A stretch of 64,000 bases of DNA. It comes from Canna indica. Its lineage: Eukaryota > Streptophyta > Magnoliopsida > Zingiberales > Cannaceae. The stretch lies in the NCBI GenBank assembly GCA_034359265.1, contig CP136898.1, positions 2,296,501 to 2,360,500 of the forward strand. Reading direction: 5' to 3'. The translations under genes and the position numbers were made by a program. Under the pieces are notes generated by a model, which was not told the origin of the DNA, did no database searches, and saw only the letters and a program-made list of their open reading frames with translations. Every line of letters begins with the position of its first letter. Position 1 is the stretch's first letter. Positions 33,301 through 45,200 of this stretch are shown piece after piece.

Positions 33301-34865
33301 AAATTACAGTCATATTCTACCATTTCAATAATAACACTATTTTCTTTAATGATTTACATTGTTATTAATTTTAAGACGGAAGGAAGAAAAGTACTCATCC
33401 TTCACCTCTTCCTAGAGCTTAAACTTTCTTAGAACCCGAGTCGCCTTGACCTACTTTACTTCTCTCTGACTGCTTCTATTCTTAAGTAATCCTAATGGAA
33501 GCTAAGCAATTGGCCTTGTGATTTACTTTACCATTTAAATTGGATATATTCAACAACTGAATCATTATAATACAATGAAAAAAGATGCATATGTGCATGA
33601 CAAAAATATTACAATATTTTGGTTCTACAATTGGACTTGTCCACCATGAAATATGGAATATGTAGTAAAACACTTTTTTTTTGCTTGAAGTGGTAGTGAA
33701 ATCCTTAATTGAGATACTCATCTTAATAACTTCATCAAAGTAACTAAATTTGGGGTTTCTTTGTCGAATTTAGGGTGTAAAAATAGTAACTCACAAATGT
33801 ATGTCTTTTGTTTTACCTTCTATTTGTTAAGTAGATGGGAATGTTTGGGAAAGGTGTATACGTTCTTCTGGTTGATACATTTTTGCCTTTTCAACATTAT
33901 TTGTGTGCACCAAGAAAAAAGATCACTTGTCCTCAAAGGTTCTGTTTGTTATCGTAGGCTTCAAAAAAAATTATGCATGCAAAACTAGTTCGTCTAAACC
34001 CTATGCATTATATAGGGGTACTATTTGTCAAAATTCGCTTATGATAATTTTACACTTCTTGTTTTGGGCAAATGTTTATCTTTCTATCAGGAAATCATGG
34101 TTCATGCTCATATACAAATTTGTGGAGCAGTGATACTAAATTCTTCTTTGAATGTAATATTTAGCATGCTTACTTTGTGTCCTGCTTAACACTATATTAG
34201 GAGAGGGCTGAAGCAGAAAGGCTATTTGCGTCCAAGGAAGCAGAAGAGGAGGCAAAGAAAATACCTCCAAAGACATTCAGTCCCGGTGAGGTTCAGGAAC
34301 TATCACTATCAGACAATTCAAAAGTGGAGCAGGCCCCTAAAGTTGCCCCCACTCTCGAGCAAATTACTGCTATTAAGGTAATGTTTTGAAGATGTCAAAG
34401 ATCAAATCAAGTGTTGTTCTTTATTTCTGCTTCAGCACAGAATATTGCATTCAATAGATATTTTTAATGTAATTCTGTCTCAAACAATCATTTCTTAGAA
34501 GAATTTTTTATTGTGCTGTATAAATTACTTGGTATTCACATGGAGAAATTTTTTTGTGAACAGGCTGCGATTGTGAATTCCCAAACTCTTGAGGAAGTCG
34601 CAAGGCTTGAAAAGGTGTGTTCACTTGAAACAGGCAACCAATTTTTATCATCTAATATATTTATTTATCTGTATTCCATTCATGTGAGCAGGCTTTGAAG
34701 TTGGGTCAAATTCCTGAAGAGTTCATGAATTTGGGCAAGGAAACAAATATTGCTTCAGGAGATGCGGCAGGTGACCAAATGGACACGGATGGTCAGAATC
34801 AGAATCAAGAAAATGAAGCTCAAGATAAAGAGCAGAATGATGATGCTGAACAAATGGAAACATAG
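30374..34865 (+). CDS. U2A': U2 small nuclear ribonucleoprotein A' (leucine-rich repeat)
   Basis: Seven exons join in frame: 30374-30455, 30603-30643, 32555-32684, 32772-32977, 34201-34377, 34564-34614, 34692-34865, giving about 286 residues. The protein binds U2 snRNA stem-loop IV together with U2B'' and helps branch-site recognition by the spliceosome in the nucleus. Visible features are the conserved N-terminus MVRLTADLIWKSPHFFNAIK, then LxxLxLxxNxI-type leucine-rich repeats (IDLSDNEIVKLENFP, LLINNNRITRI, LVLTNNRLVNL, LSLLDNTITKKPNYR) and the LRR cap VIYKLKPLRLLDFKKVK. The acidic Gln/Asn/Asp-rich C-terminal tail ends in EQMET. Start choice follows the family N-terminus. The 1.9-kb second intron is the longest. 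Confidence 0.95.
31988..32150. repeat. 58-bp tandem repeat in U2A' intron 2
   Basis: GTGTACTAGCTG starts recur at 31988, 32046 and 32104, each followed by similar TTGTTGCTTGAATC and TTCTAG...TTTAAA sequence. Confidence 0.85.
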
Positions 34866-36613
34866 AGAACGACTTTCTAAGCTGATCATGACTATCTCAT
34901 GTATGGTGTCCCATAATCAATGCACGGGAACTTTGATTCAGCCATCGTTGTCCAAACATTTACTTGTAGAATGTTTAATCTTCCTTTCTTTTCCATGAGG
35001 TTTATAGCCATCAATGACTGATCTGTTTCTTCAAAATTTGTTGTAATGGTTTTTTGCTCCTTCGTATCTTTTCCAGGACTAGAAGCTGATACTTGTCATT
35101 CACCGCCTTGATGGTTCTTGTGGCAAGTTCACAACTATGAAGGTTTCTATACCCTAATCCTCTGTACTCAATGGACCGTTGCTTGGAGCTGGTTAGCAGT
35201 AATTCAGTGTGTATGCCTTTTAGTGTACGATGTTGCTGCGATAATGCAATGGGGTTCGCACGTTAGGCATAGGTGTAACGTCTTGAGATTTTGTTCTTGT
35301 TCCCACAAAGTGTTTTGTTGTACAGCAGTGAAACTTAATACAAATATCGTTTATTTGTTTAATATATATAAAATTAAAAATAAGATGTGATCTAAAATAA
35401 TATTATCAGAATAAAAAAATATAATAAAACTTTTATAAAAACAATATATTACACATAAAAAATGTATTTCTGAAATAAAAAATATATATATTTTAAAAAA
35501 TTAATATATAATATTTAGGAAGCACTCGTGAGATTGCTGTGGTAACCCACAGAAGTCATTTGTTTGATACATGAGTTTCACGTGTTTAAGAGTGTTTAAG
35601 AGTGTCTTGACAAAAGAAATTTGTTTGATACATGAGTTTCACGTGTTTAAGAGCGTCTTGAAAAAAAAAAAGAAAGGTGCTTTGAAATAACATTGACACA
35701 AAAAATTATCTAGAATGTTTCGTATATTTTGAAAGGAACCTAGAAAATACCAAAAGTTGTCCTGTAAATTTTTGAAGTTAATATTCCGTGTCGGTGCTTC
35801 ATAGTATAATATATATTTATAAAGCATCAAAATAAATATAAAAAGAAAAAAAGAAAAGAAAAAACATATAAAAATCGACCTCCATAGAAAGTTATCTAAG
35901 AAAATCAAATCAAGAAAAAATATGAAAATAGAGATGGCAATGGACCTGTCCTGATCGGTTAGAACCCAAGCAGACCCATTGCCCGTCGGGGCCATACCTG
36001 GCACGCTCCGAAGGGGCGGCCAGCCCGGCATGGCCCGTTCATTTGGGTTCGGCCAGCCCAAATAAATTTTATTATTTTAAATTTTAAATTTTTTTATTGG
36101 GCGCTAGCAGCTGGAAAGCGCAGGCTATGCCCTAGGTTAGGCTTGGCGCAGGTCCAGCCTGCGCTCCTGCGCTCTGCCGGCCTGGCCTGGCGCAGCGCCA
36201 GACTAGGCCGGCGCTGGGCTGGCACAGCGCCAGGCCTAGCGCCGAGGACGGCAGGCGAGTGAGTGAAAAAGAAGAGAGAATATCACAGGACCATCACATT
36301 TAAAAGTAATCTTTCTATCTTCTGATCCACTTCATATAAATCCTAGTACGAACAGCACAATGATTAACATCCTAGTAAGAAATATAAGATGTCACTTTGA
36401 TGTTACCTGTCAAAACCCGAAAAATTAACAAAAATCTTGGTGAAAACATAACCTGTCTCAATAAAGCCTTCTCCTGCATCTAGGAGAAACAATTTTTTCG
36501 TTTTATGTTGTTCATAGCAGCAGCAGACAGTGTCTATCAGAGACTTGTAGTGAAACTAAAAAACATTGTAGTGATGCGTCAGACTTCTTCACGTTGCCTC
36601 ATCAGAGACGACC
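34866..36613. other. Convergent intergenic region with a duplication and a GC-rich hAT-like end
   Basis: The U2A' 3' UTR probably occupies the first few hundred bases. At 35561-35664 a 61-bp segment (TGTTTGATACATGAGTTTCACG) is duplicated. From about 35932 a hAT-like left end (TAGAGATGGCAATGG) leads into a GC-rich block (to about 36260) with GGCGCAGCGCCAG-type inverted words, like the core at 10164-10458. No matching right end was found. The remainder is 3' flank of the SRA gene. Confidence 0.5.
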
Positions 36614-37711
36614 TTATCTACCAGAGAGTTGTAGAGACTTCCTTGATGGTTTGACATTTAGAATAGCAAGTTCTGGTTGCCCTGCTATTCTTCTTAATCG
36701 AAACTTAAAAACATTGCAACCTTGAAACTTCTCCTCCCAATAATCCTCAGTCAAATAAAGACCAGCGTATGTAAACTTTGAGGCTACCTGGGACTCGGAG
36801 GAACTTCCTGTTCCCTTCTCGTTGGTTCCAAAAATAACTCGAACATGCGTCTTTTTCTCAATACTATTCTTCAGTGCCAGATTTCCACCCTTTAATTTTT
36901 GGTCCTTTGGTTTATCACCATCATGATTTCCTCCAGAACCACGATATATCAAGACATCTGAACTCCTCATCTCATCCTTATATCCCCCTGATGCCACAAT
37001 ACTTGTTGCAACTAATTCACCATTTTTCTCTACCATATCTATACCACGTTGAAATGGCCCATGAAGACCAACAATAGAGAGCTCCACTCTATATGTGAAC
37101 TCACATCCAACTTCGACTCCAGGAACATCTCCTATGATCTTATCAGTGTTAAGCCATTCATTTTCATTTTTGAGAATTTTAGCAGCGGCCACGTCCAATC
37201 TCTTGCCTAATGTTTGTAATTTGGCTTTCGGATAACGCAAGAGTTCAGTGTAAACCACATTAAAGAGTCGCACAACTCTTTTTACTTTATTTGGAGCTGA
37301 AGAAGCTCTGTTCCTCTTCACTCTCGATGAGGAAGGTTGCGAATCTGAAGAAGTTCCCTTCCTCTCCCGTTCCAAAGCTCGAGTAACTGACTTCCCATTG
37401 GCAAATCCAACTGCTTCTTTTACCAGCTTCCTTCCATAAGCTTTCAGATCCTCACCACCCAGTTGAATGCTCCAATCATTTCTTCTTCTCTTCGATCCCT
37501 CGGCACGATTATTGCCTTCGGATAAACTAGATGCTACAGGATCCGGGGCCGTCTCTCCGGTAGGAGCGGGGGAAGTTATACCGCGTCGCTTCTTCTTCTT
37601 ACTCACACCAGCACCGGGTGAACCCATTTCTTTAGGCCGATTTAATTTCCTCGGCACTCCGTCCGCCGTGCCCCTTCTCCTCCCATTCCCCTCGTTTCTT
37701 CTCTCCTCCAT
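36614..37711 (-). CDS. Intronless SRA (YDG)-domain protein, SUVH-related, lacking SET
   Basis: A single exon encodes 365 residues from the ATG at 37711 (MEERRNEG; the in-frame codon further upstream is TTG). The first about 150 residues are basic and low-complexity with KKKKR-type nuclear signals. Then comes the segment leading into SRA in SUVH proteins (VRLFNVVYTELLR, KRLDVAAAKIL) and an SRA domain (about residues 190-350) with VEVGCEFTYRVELSIVGLHG, ATSIVASGGYKDE, DVLIYRGSGGNHDG and LKGGNLALKNSI. SRA domains read methylated cytosine. Plant SUVH methyltransferases, also often intronless, continue into pre-SET and SET; here a stop follows about 15 residues after GQPEL. The eponymous YDG triplet reads YAG (FTYAGLYL). 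It could be an SRA-only regulator, as known in Arabidopsis, or a truncated paralogue. The frame is fully open. Confidence 0.88.
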   Translation of the reverse strand: MEERRNEGNGRRRGTADGVPRKLNRPKEMGSPGAGVSKKKKRRGITSPAPTGETAPDPVASSLSEGNNRAEGSKRRRNDWSIQLGGEDLKAYGRKLVKEAVGFANGKSVTRALERERKGTSSDSQPSSSRVKRNRASSAPNKVKRVVRLFNVVYTELLRYPKAKLQTLGKRLDVAAAKILKNENEWLNTDKIIGDVPGVEVGCEFTYRVELSIVGLHGPFQRGIDMVEKNGELVATSIVASGGYKDEMRSSDVLIYRGSGGNHDGDKPKDQKLKGGNLALKNSIEKKTHVRVIFGTNEKGTGSSSESQVASKFTYAGLYLTEDYWEEKFQGCNVFKFRLRRIAGQPELAILNVKPSRKSLQLSGR

Positions 37712-39863
37712 GCTCAAGAAGATCAAGAATCACACTAGCTAGCTAAGAACAAGAACAGCAGATCGGCATGGAAAGAGAGCAAAACAAGAATAGGGCAAAG
37801 AGCGAACAGGACGAAAGAGAACCAACCGTGAAACGAGGAAAGCTCCAGTGGCGCTGCTTCGCAACCGTCTCCGCTATCGAGAAACCGTGCGGAGAATGGC
37901 CGAAGGAAGAAGACGAAGCGGTGTAATGGCGAGAAATGCTTGCGGTTTTATACTGGTCGATGAAACGGATTGAATTATTTTGACGTTTGCCATCTCACTG
38001 TACACCTGCTTACGTGGTAGAAGGTTGTGAGTGCTTGCATCCGGAGAAGGCCCGCGTAAGAACGGGTAATGTTCTGGGGAGGATGTTTACGGGGACGCGA
38101 AACGTTATGGTACCATTTCGGTAATTCGCTCGTGAGTCTGACAAAATAAGTTTTTTTTTTTTCTTTTTTTTTGACAAAAAAAAGTGTGTATAATACATAA
38201 AGTTTTGTTGCGCTTTTAATTACAATCTAATTTGGGTAAGTTGTTGACAGCTATTTTCCTAATGCTTTTATTTTGGTTTAGTTTTTATGGGCAATTCAGA
38301 TGAATTATAGTAATATTTTGACCAACAAAATAGGAATTTATAGCAGTAGCTTGTAGTGTAAGGCATCAACTTTTTATTATAGCAAACTGAGTTGAGGTTT
38401 ATAGCAGTAGTCTGTAGAGTAAGGCATCAACTTTTTATTACAGCAAACTGAGGCACTGAGCTGAGGTTTATAGAATGAGTTGTTCCATATTCAATATAGG
38501 GACAGTAGTTCTATTAATCGCTTTATATATGAATAATTAAAATAGAATCCGCTTACAAATTTATTCTTCGAAATTGAAAGCGAAATTATAATTAGTTCAA
38601 TTTTAAAATTATAATTTCGGTTTACAGTAGTTCAATTAATCGTTTTATATATAGATAATTAGTTCATTTTTAAAATTACAATTTAAGACCGAAATCGATT
38701 AGACGTCGAGTATCCGATGATTAAGCGAAATTAGTTACTAAATGATTAGCTAGTTACTAGAAAAATACAATAAAAGTTTATAAAAAGTTGAAAGTCAAAA
38801 GTGAAAGAAACAATAAAATATAAACTAAGTAATGGTTCTTTTATTTTGATAATTAAATTATATATTAAAAAAAATCAGTTTCAATTGTGAGTATCCACGA
38901 ATGGATAATCGAAACTAAATCGAAAAGTTATAATGATTAATTAAAGTTAATCGATTTTAATTGTCATCCTGCAATAATTGATTAAAAATAACTAACTTGA
39001 GAAAGCTACCAAATTTGACACACTTTGCTTAATTCACTAGAATTGTTAGGAAATTTGAGAAATTTACTACATGACATACAAAATATAAACGCTACCAGAG
39101 AATCACAAAACCAAGCGCTAATAAAAATTGATGAGAAGATAATAAAGGCACTCAAATTTATATGGTTTGAAGTCGACAATGGGTTGATCCTATGCCCACG
39201 GGGCGAAGTCTTTATGTTAATTTTGAAAAAGATGATTAGGATTAATATGAGACAACATATCCTCCATCTCAATGTTGCCTCTGATTCACTCTCAGGATCC
39301 GAACACTCTTTGGAAGGCCTTCAGTTTGGGATATCTCAGATGTTTTCTTATTCTCTCCTTTTATATATGCAGGACTGCAGGTGACGAAAAAAAAATGATA
39401 TAAGAATTCCGGAATATCGACATAGAGTTCTCAAATATGAATTGCATATTGCCAAACCAAATCAAATAACATTGGAAGTTTTCAACTGTAATTCTTCGAA
39501 ATTGATCGCCGATTTATTCAGTCGGTGACCAATTAACATCTCATTATATGGGAGATGATAATATTATATTTAAATTGATGTATTTCTTCCTAAATTGGAA
39601 ATAAAGAAGGAAATAAATTTGGTGTTCTCTTATATGGGTGAGCAAAACCCGAATAGACCGAATAACCAAAAAAAACCAAGTCGGGTCGATATGTTCTTTT
39701 TTGGTGAGAAAAAAGAGCATCATAATCAAATCTTATCTGGGTGTGAATATGCAATCCGAAGTTTAGATGAGATTAAGGATAACATTTTTTTTTCAAATAA
39801 AAAAAACTCATGTGGTTTTGAATTCCCTCATTGCAAGAGTATTCCATCCCAACTAGGTGTTGC
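37712..39863. other. Region without a recognised gene; repeats and LTR-like debris
   Basis: The first about 250 bp should hold the SRA gene 5' UTR and promoter. At 38332-38475 a 61-69-bp unit with TATAGCAGTAG...TAAGGCATCAACTTTTTATTA is repeated twice and part of a third time. At about 38504 and 38623 a TTAATCG(C/T)TTTATATAT segment is duplicated within an AT-rich, hAT-like stretch ending near a TTGTCATCC word (about 38963). About 39000-39400 has a TATGGTTTGAAGTCGACAA...CCCACGGGG arrangement reminiscent of LTR remnants, with an open 119-codon frame I do not recognise. No confident gene. Confidence 0.45.
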
Positions 39864-41409
39864 TTTATTCAGAAAACTTTCACAATACAGAGATTACACA
39901 ATTCCTCGTCTCCCTCCTTTAACAGACCTTCAATACACACACCATTCACAGTGGCTTTTGCTATATTACGAGCACAACCATCACAGTGGCTCTTAAAATG
40001 AACCCAGTCAACTACTGAAACCATTCTTCCTAGCTTTAATATTCTCCAGCCAACTACTGAAACCCAGTCAACAAGCACATTCAGTGCCATGGAGCTTCAT
40101 AAAGTCACTTAAAAATATTGATTGCTGAGAACTTCCCCAGCTTTAAAAATTCCATTTCCGAAGAACATTCCTTGTTTCCTGTTCAAGCAAATGAAAGTAC
40201 GAAACCCACTCATTCTTGCCTCTCCTCCTTCCAGGTTACATCACAAAACAGCTCCAGCCCTTCCCAATGTTTTGATTAAAATAAATATTCGTTTACATGT
40301 CGGATTCAGAGCAGCAAAGTTATACACTCAATTGTTAAAATATAACTATGAAAGCTTAGCTATTAAATCGTTAATGTACAAAGCTACTGATGATTTATGG
40401 ATGATTACTTGTTCAATGTCTGGAAGATGAGACACCGGATAACATAAACGATGAAAGCCTGCGCAAGTTACACTATGAAAATTTAGTTCGATCCGATTCA
40501 ATCAACTTAACTTGAATTTTAATTCAATGAAACCAAAATGTATAAATACACGGTTTTGATCAGATTTCACATTCTAAATATCACACCACCTGCTTTTGTA
40601 AAAATCATTTACTCATATTTTAACGAATAACCAGAGCAAATTTGTTACAATTTTTACTGAATAAAGCTTGCATCGTTAGGAATGATATTTAAAATGAAAT
40701 CTGGAATTCAAGATAGATTGTTGAAAAATGATAAGAAAAAACAGAAACCCAACGGTGGATTTAAATCGCTTTATTTCGTACATACATTTACATAAAATCT
40801 AATTCAGCATTTAGTAAACAACATCTCCCTCAGAACGAATTTTAAAATTCAGCATTATTTTTAGACTCAGACAAGGCTGAAACTATTTGAATAGTTCAAT
40901 CATTGGGAGATTCCATATGCTCAAAACAAAGCCCAACCTAGAGTTTAACAATTTCCATATAGGATTTCAAAAAAAATTAATCAAATAACATCTCTGGCCA
41001 AAAGAAACCAAGAATTTCGGTAAGCATTTGGTAGATACCTCATGAAAAAAGGCACTCAAATCATAGCATTTGCAAATCGGAGATCAGAAAACGTAGAAAT
41101 AAATCGAAAAAGCAAATTTCGAGCACAACAGATCAAATCTTACAAGATAACAGATCTCCTCAGTTCAGGTCTCCAAGAAATCTTCCGCATCGTAAGTGAC
41201 CTAGGAAGAACGAAAGTATTCTGTTCATCATCGGAAAAGATACAACGACACTAACACGAAGAATATGAAAGGGAAAAGAAAGATTTGTTACCAGGTTTAA
41301 AATCAAGGAAAACTAGCAACACACATAAACGGCAGGAAAGGAGACAAAAAGAAAAAAAGAAAAAAAAAAGACGAGGGATATGATGTTTGTGGCGAGACTG
41401 GTATTTATA
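39864..41409 (-). ncRNA. Possible minus-strand transcription unit of unknown product
   Basis: A TATAAATA box on the minus strand (41402-41409) is followed by a pyrimidine-rich leader, a candidate splice donor (CCTG|GTAACAAATC, near 41290) and, 1.5 kb on, AATAAA (39864-39869). Between them only short frames occur. The longest (73 codons, 39869-40090) contains HCDGCARNIAKATVNGV, faintly like a heavy-metal-associated CxxC motif, but no complete domain can be built. It could be a non-coding RNA gene, a short unknown protein gene or a decayed gene; the signals are individually weak. Confidence 0.25.
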
Positions 41410-42249
41410 GAGGGGATCGGGTGCCCTAATTTCACATGTTCCAGAGCCCCAAGAATTAGTGGGCTTCTTACTAGCGACATTGCATGATTGGGCTTCAAAC
41501 CGGTCGGGCTGATCCGGTCTTTAAATTGACCGGACAGGAAAGGTAGCTCGTCTGGTTTCTAAAACTATGGGTATAAATGTAGTTAAAATTAGGGGTGACA
41601 ATTTTATTTGTATCAGTCGAATAAAAATCGCATTTGCATCACATTTTTTTTTCTCATCAAGAACGCTTTATGAAACTTTTTGACCCCCGAATTTGGAGTA
41701 TCCTACTTTCACGTGATTCGTAGGGTTCATCAAGCAATCGATATTTCATGATCAAAAGTGTAGTACTGCTTGTAGTAGCGATCCTTATATTCAATTTATA
41801 TTCGTAAATAAAAATAGATATGAATGTGAATATGGATATAGATTCGCATCATCCACGTATAGATAATTATCATTTTACCCATATATAAGTTACTTAATAT
41901 ATATTATATAGGTATGTTTTATAATAAATTACATATGAAAACCTAGTAAACCGCCAACTATTGTGAATTTTAATAATGTAATTTTATTATTTTTATTGAA
42001 TATATTATTTATTGATTTTTAAATTAAATGTGGTTAGGGGTGTAAATATATAGGTATTCGAACTTGTACCGGTATCTGAAATTTGTATTTTGGAACCTAT
42101 AAATAAATAGATTTCAATAGGGTACCTAGAACCTATAAATGAATATGTTCCAATAGGGTATTCAGAACCTGTACTACACCACAAGTTCTAGGTAAGGTAT
42201 GGTTTCATGTCCTAATAGGGTAGGCCTGGTCCGAGTCCAAAACCTAGGA

Positions 42250-45200
42250 TGTTATATCCTGTATATAAAAAAAAAATTAATTAAATTTTTGAGTTAATGC
42301 AGGGGGAGTGGGGGGTGGCAGGTGAAGGTAATGGGAGATAAGGGAGAGGTGTCGCTGAAGGGTTTTAAGAAGAGGGAGCTGGGGAAGAGAATTGAGAAGA
42401 GGAGAGCGGAGGAAGGAGATGCTTCAGGCGGAGGAGTCGGTGCGCGCGTCGCCGGTGGAGCTCGTCGGTCGACGTTGGAATCGCAAAATCGAGGTAGGAG
42501 ATCTTCCCCTTCTCCTTTACTTCGGCATTTATCTACCGACGACGACAACGACGAACTGTAGGGGTTGGCGGCGGGCAATCGCGGGCGCGCAGGCCGCGCG
42601 GCCATGTCCGCTGCGGTGCTGGTCGCCGCGACACCGCTGCTGCGCGCTGGCCGTGCGCTCCAAAACACGCGCAGGCCAGCAGTAGCAGGTGGCGGTGCTT
42701 GGTGGTGGCCCTCCCGGCCACCATTCAGTCGCCGGTGGGTCGGACCGGTCGCGGAGGTCGAGGAGAGGGCGCAGGTTGTGGAGTCGCCGGTCGGCGACGG
42801 ATAGCGGCTGGCCGAGAGGAGAAGATGGGTCTGCGGGTGATCGGAGGAGAAGAGGGAGATCGGGAGAGAGTGTGTGTGAGTGATTGGATATCCCGCCGGC
42901 GCCGGGAGCCGTGGGAGAGGTCGGCCGGCGTGTGGGTCGTAGGCGGCGGCTGAGAGGGAGAGAGAGAGTGTGTCCCGTCGGTGTTGGAGGTCGGGGAGAG
43001 GGCGGCCATGCCGCCGGGGTGGTCGCCGGCGGTCGAGATGGCCGGCCGGCATGGGTTCGAGCGGAGCAGGAGATGGCGTCGGGCGCTGGGGCAAGGGGCA
43101 GCGTGAGGGGGAGTCGAGCGGTTGAGAGGGATATGAATAGTGTTTAGAGAAGAGAGCTGTATCGCATGAAATTGGATTGATTTATAAATTATTGGGATAT
43201 TTTTGTAGTTGATCGTAGAGTCGTCGGATCGAGTCGAGGTGAATACCAAAATTGTAGATTTTCGTGTGCTAAAAGCGATGGTGGTGTCGGATTTTTGATT
43301 GGAGATCGTTTGGTATGATTTTGATATTATTTCAGTATTTTACTGTGTTTAATAAGTGGGTGAGAATTGTGTTTAAAATTAATTTAGTTGGTGGGCCCCG
43401 AGTTGTCTATTGAAGTTGAGGTGAATAGGAATCTTGATCATTTTCGCGTGCTGAACGCGATGGTGGTGTCAGATTTCAGATTGGAGATCATTTGGTGTGA
43501 TTTTGATATATTTTAGTATTATGCTGTTGGTGAGTAAGTAGGTGATAGTTATGTTTGAAATTAATTTATTTGGTGGATCTCGAGTTGTCGGTTGAAGTTG
43601 AGATAAATAGTAATCTCGATCGTTTTCGTGTGTTGAACGCGATGGTGGTGTCGGATTTCAGATTGGAAATCATTTGATATGATTTTGATATATTTCAGTA
43701 TTGATGTTGTTTAGTAAGTTAGTGATATAATTATGTTTGAAATTAATTTAGTTGGTGGGCCCCGACTTGTCTGATGAGGTTGAGGTGCATAGAAATCTCG
43801 ATCATTTTCGCGTGCTGAACGCGATGGTGGTGTCGGATTTCAGATTTGGAGATCGATTGATATGATTTTGATATATTTTAGTATTGATGTTGTTTAGTAA
43901 ATTAGTGATATTGTTATGTTTGAAATTAATTTAGTTGGTGGATCTCGAGTTGTCGGTTGAAGTTAAGGTGAATAGTAATCTCGATCGTTTTCGCGTGTTG
44001 AACGTGATGGTGGTGTCGGATTTCAGATTGGAGATCGTTTGATATGATTTTGATATTTTGTTGTTGTTGAGTAAGTGATTGATAGTTGTATTTGAAATTA
44101 ATTTAATTTGGTGGATCCCGAGTTGTCGGTTGAAGTTGAGGTGAATAGAAATCTTGATCGTTTTCGCGTGCTGAACGCGATGGTGGGGTTAGTTTTTCGA
44201 GAAAGCATTATTAGGTTGTTCTTTCAGTTGGTTAGTGGTTGAGGTTGTCGAGGTGTTCAAATAATAGTAAATTATTAGTCTGTGAATTTAGTTGATTGAT
44301 CGTGCGAAATAATTATGGTTTGGTGAGTTGGTTGATCATGGGTGTTTGGAGAGTGGGTTGAGCATGAGTTGAGCCTGCAAGTCTGTTGTTCCATGCTTGT
44401 TGTTGATTTGTCGTTGTTTGGAGAATGAGTTGAGCATGGGATTTGGAGAGTGAGTTGGTTGATCATGGGCATTTGGAGAGTGTGCTGAGTGTGGGTTGAG
44501 CCTGCAAGTCTGTTGTTGATTTGTCGTTGGAGATAAATTACGGAAATACCTTTGCTTCCATTGTTTGGTTTGTTTTCCTGAAATTATTGAACTCCTGTTG
44601 CATATTATCGTTGGACATGCCATGTAGAGGAATTGCATGTGTTGCATTTTATTGTTGCTTATTGGTGTTGTTTATTCGTTGAGCATGTTGTTATCCTGTT
44701 GATCATGTCATAATTAATTGGAGTTGTTATAATGTTGATCATGATGATGTTGTGCTAGTAGCATGTTGATCATGTCATAATCACTTGGAGTTGTTGTGAT
44801 ATTATTGATCATGATGTTTTGTTATTATCCTGTTGATCATGTCATAATCACTTGGAGTTGTTGCTATGTTGTTGATCATAGTGATATATCTTGTTGCACT
44901 CTTGGAGTCGAGTTGCATGGTTGATGTCGATCTGGAGGCTACGGCCTTGGAGAGGACTTCGGTCCAGGACCATTTCGGTGTGGTACCCCCCAGGCATGGG
45001 AGAGGGTATATATGATATTGACTAGTCGCATGTTGGGCACCTTCGGGTGCGATGATGTCGGACGCGGCATCTGACGGGCTACCTGCTTGGTGGGGGTAGT
45101 CGTATCACCGTTGGAGCGGACGGTTGATGCCACTCTGCAGGTGGTAGAGTGCGAGGTTTTTACCCAATGATCCACACGCTCGATGATTCAGTTGATGTTG

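Noticed and set aside
39025..39384. 119-codon plus-strand frame
   Set aside because: No recognisable family; the surrounding sequence looks like LTR debris.
42294..43094. 266-codon Pro-rich frame on the minus strand
   Set aside because: It lies wholly inside the GC-rich part of the solo LTR, antisense to the element, with low-complexity composition; shorter equivalents occur in the LTRs at 11031-11291 and 18351-18611.
43250..44190. CRISPR-like regular repeat spacing
   Set aside because: The repeats are contiguous 182-bp tandem units without unique spacers, in a plant LTR.
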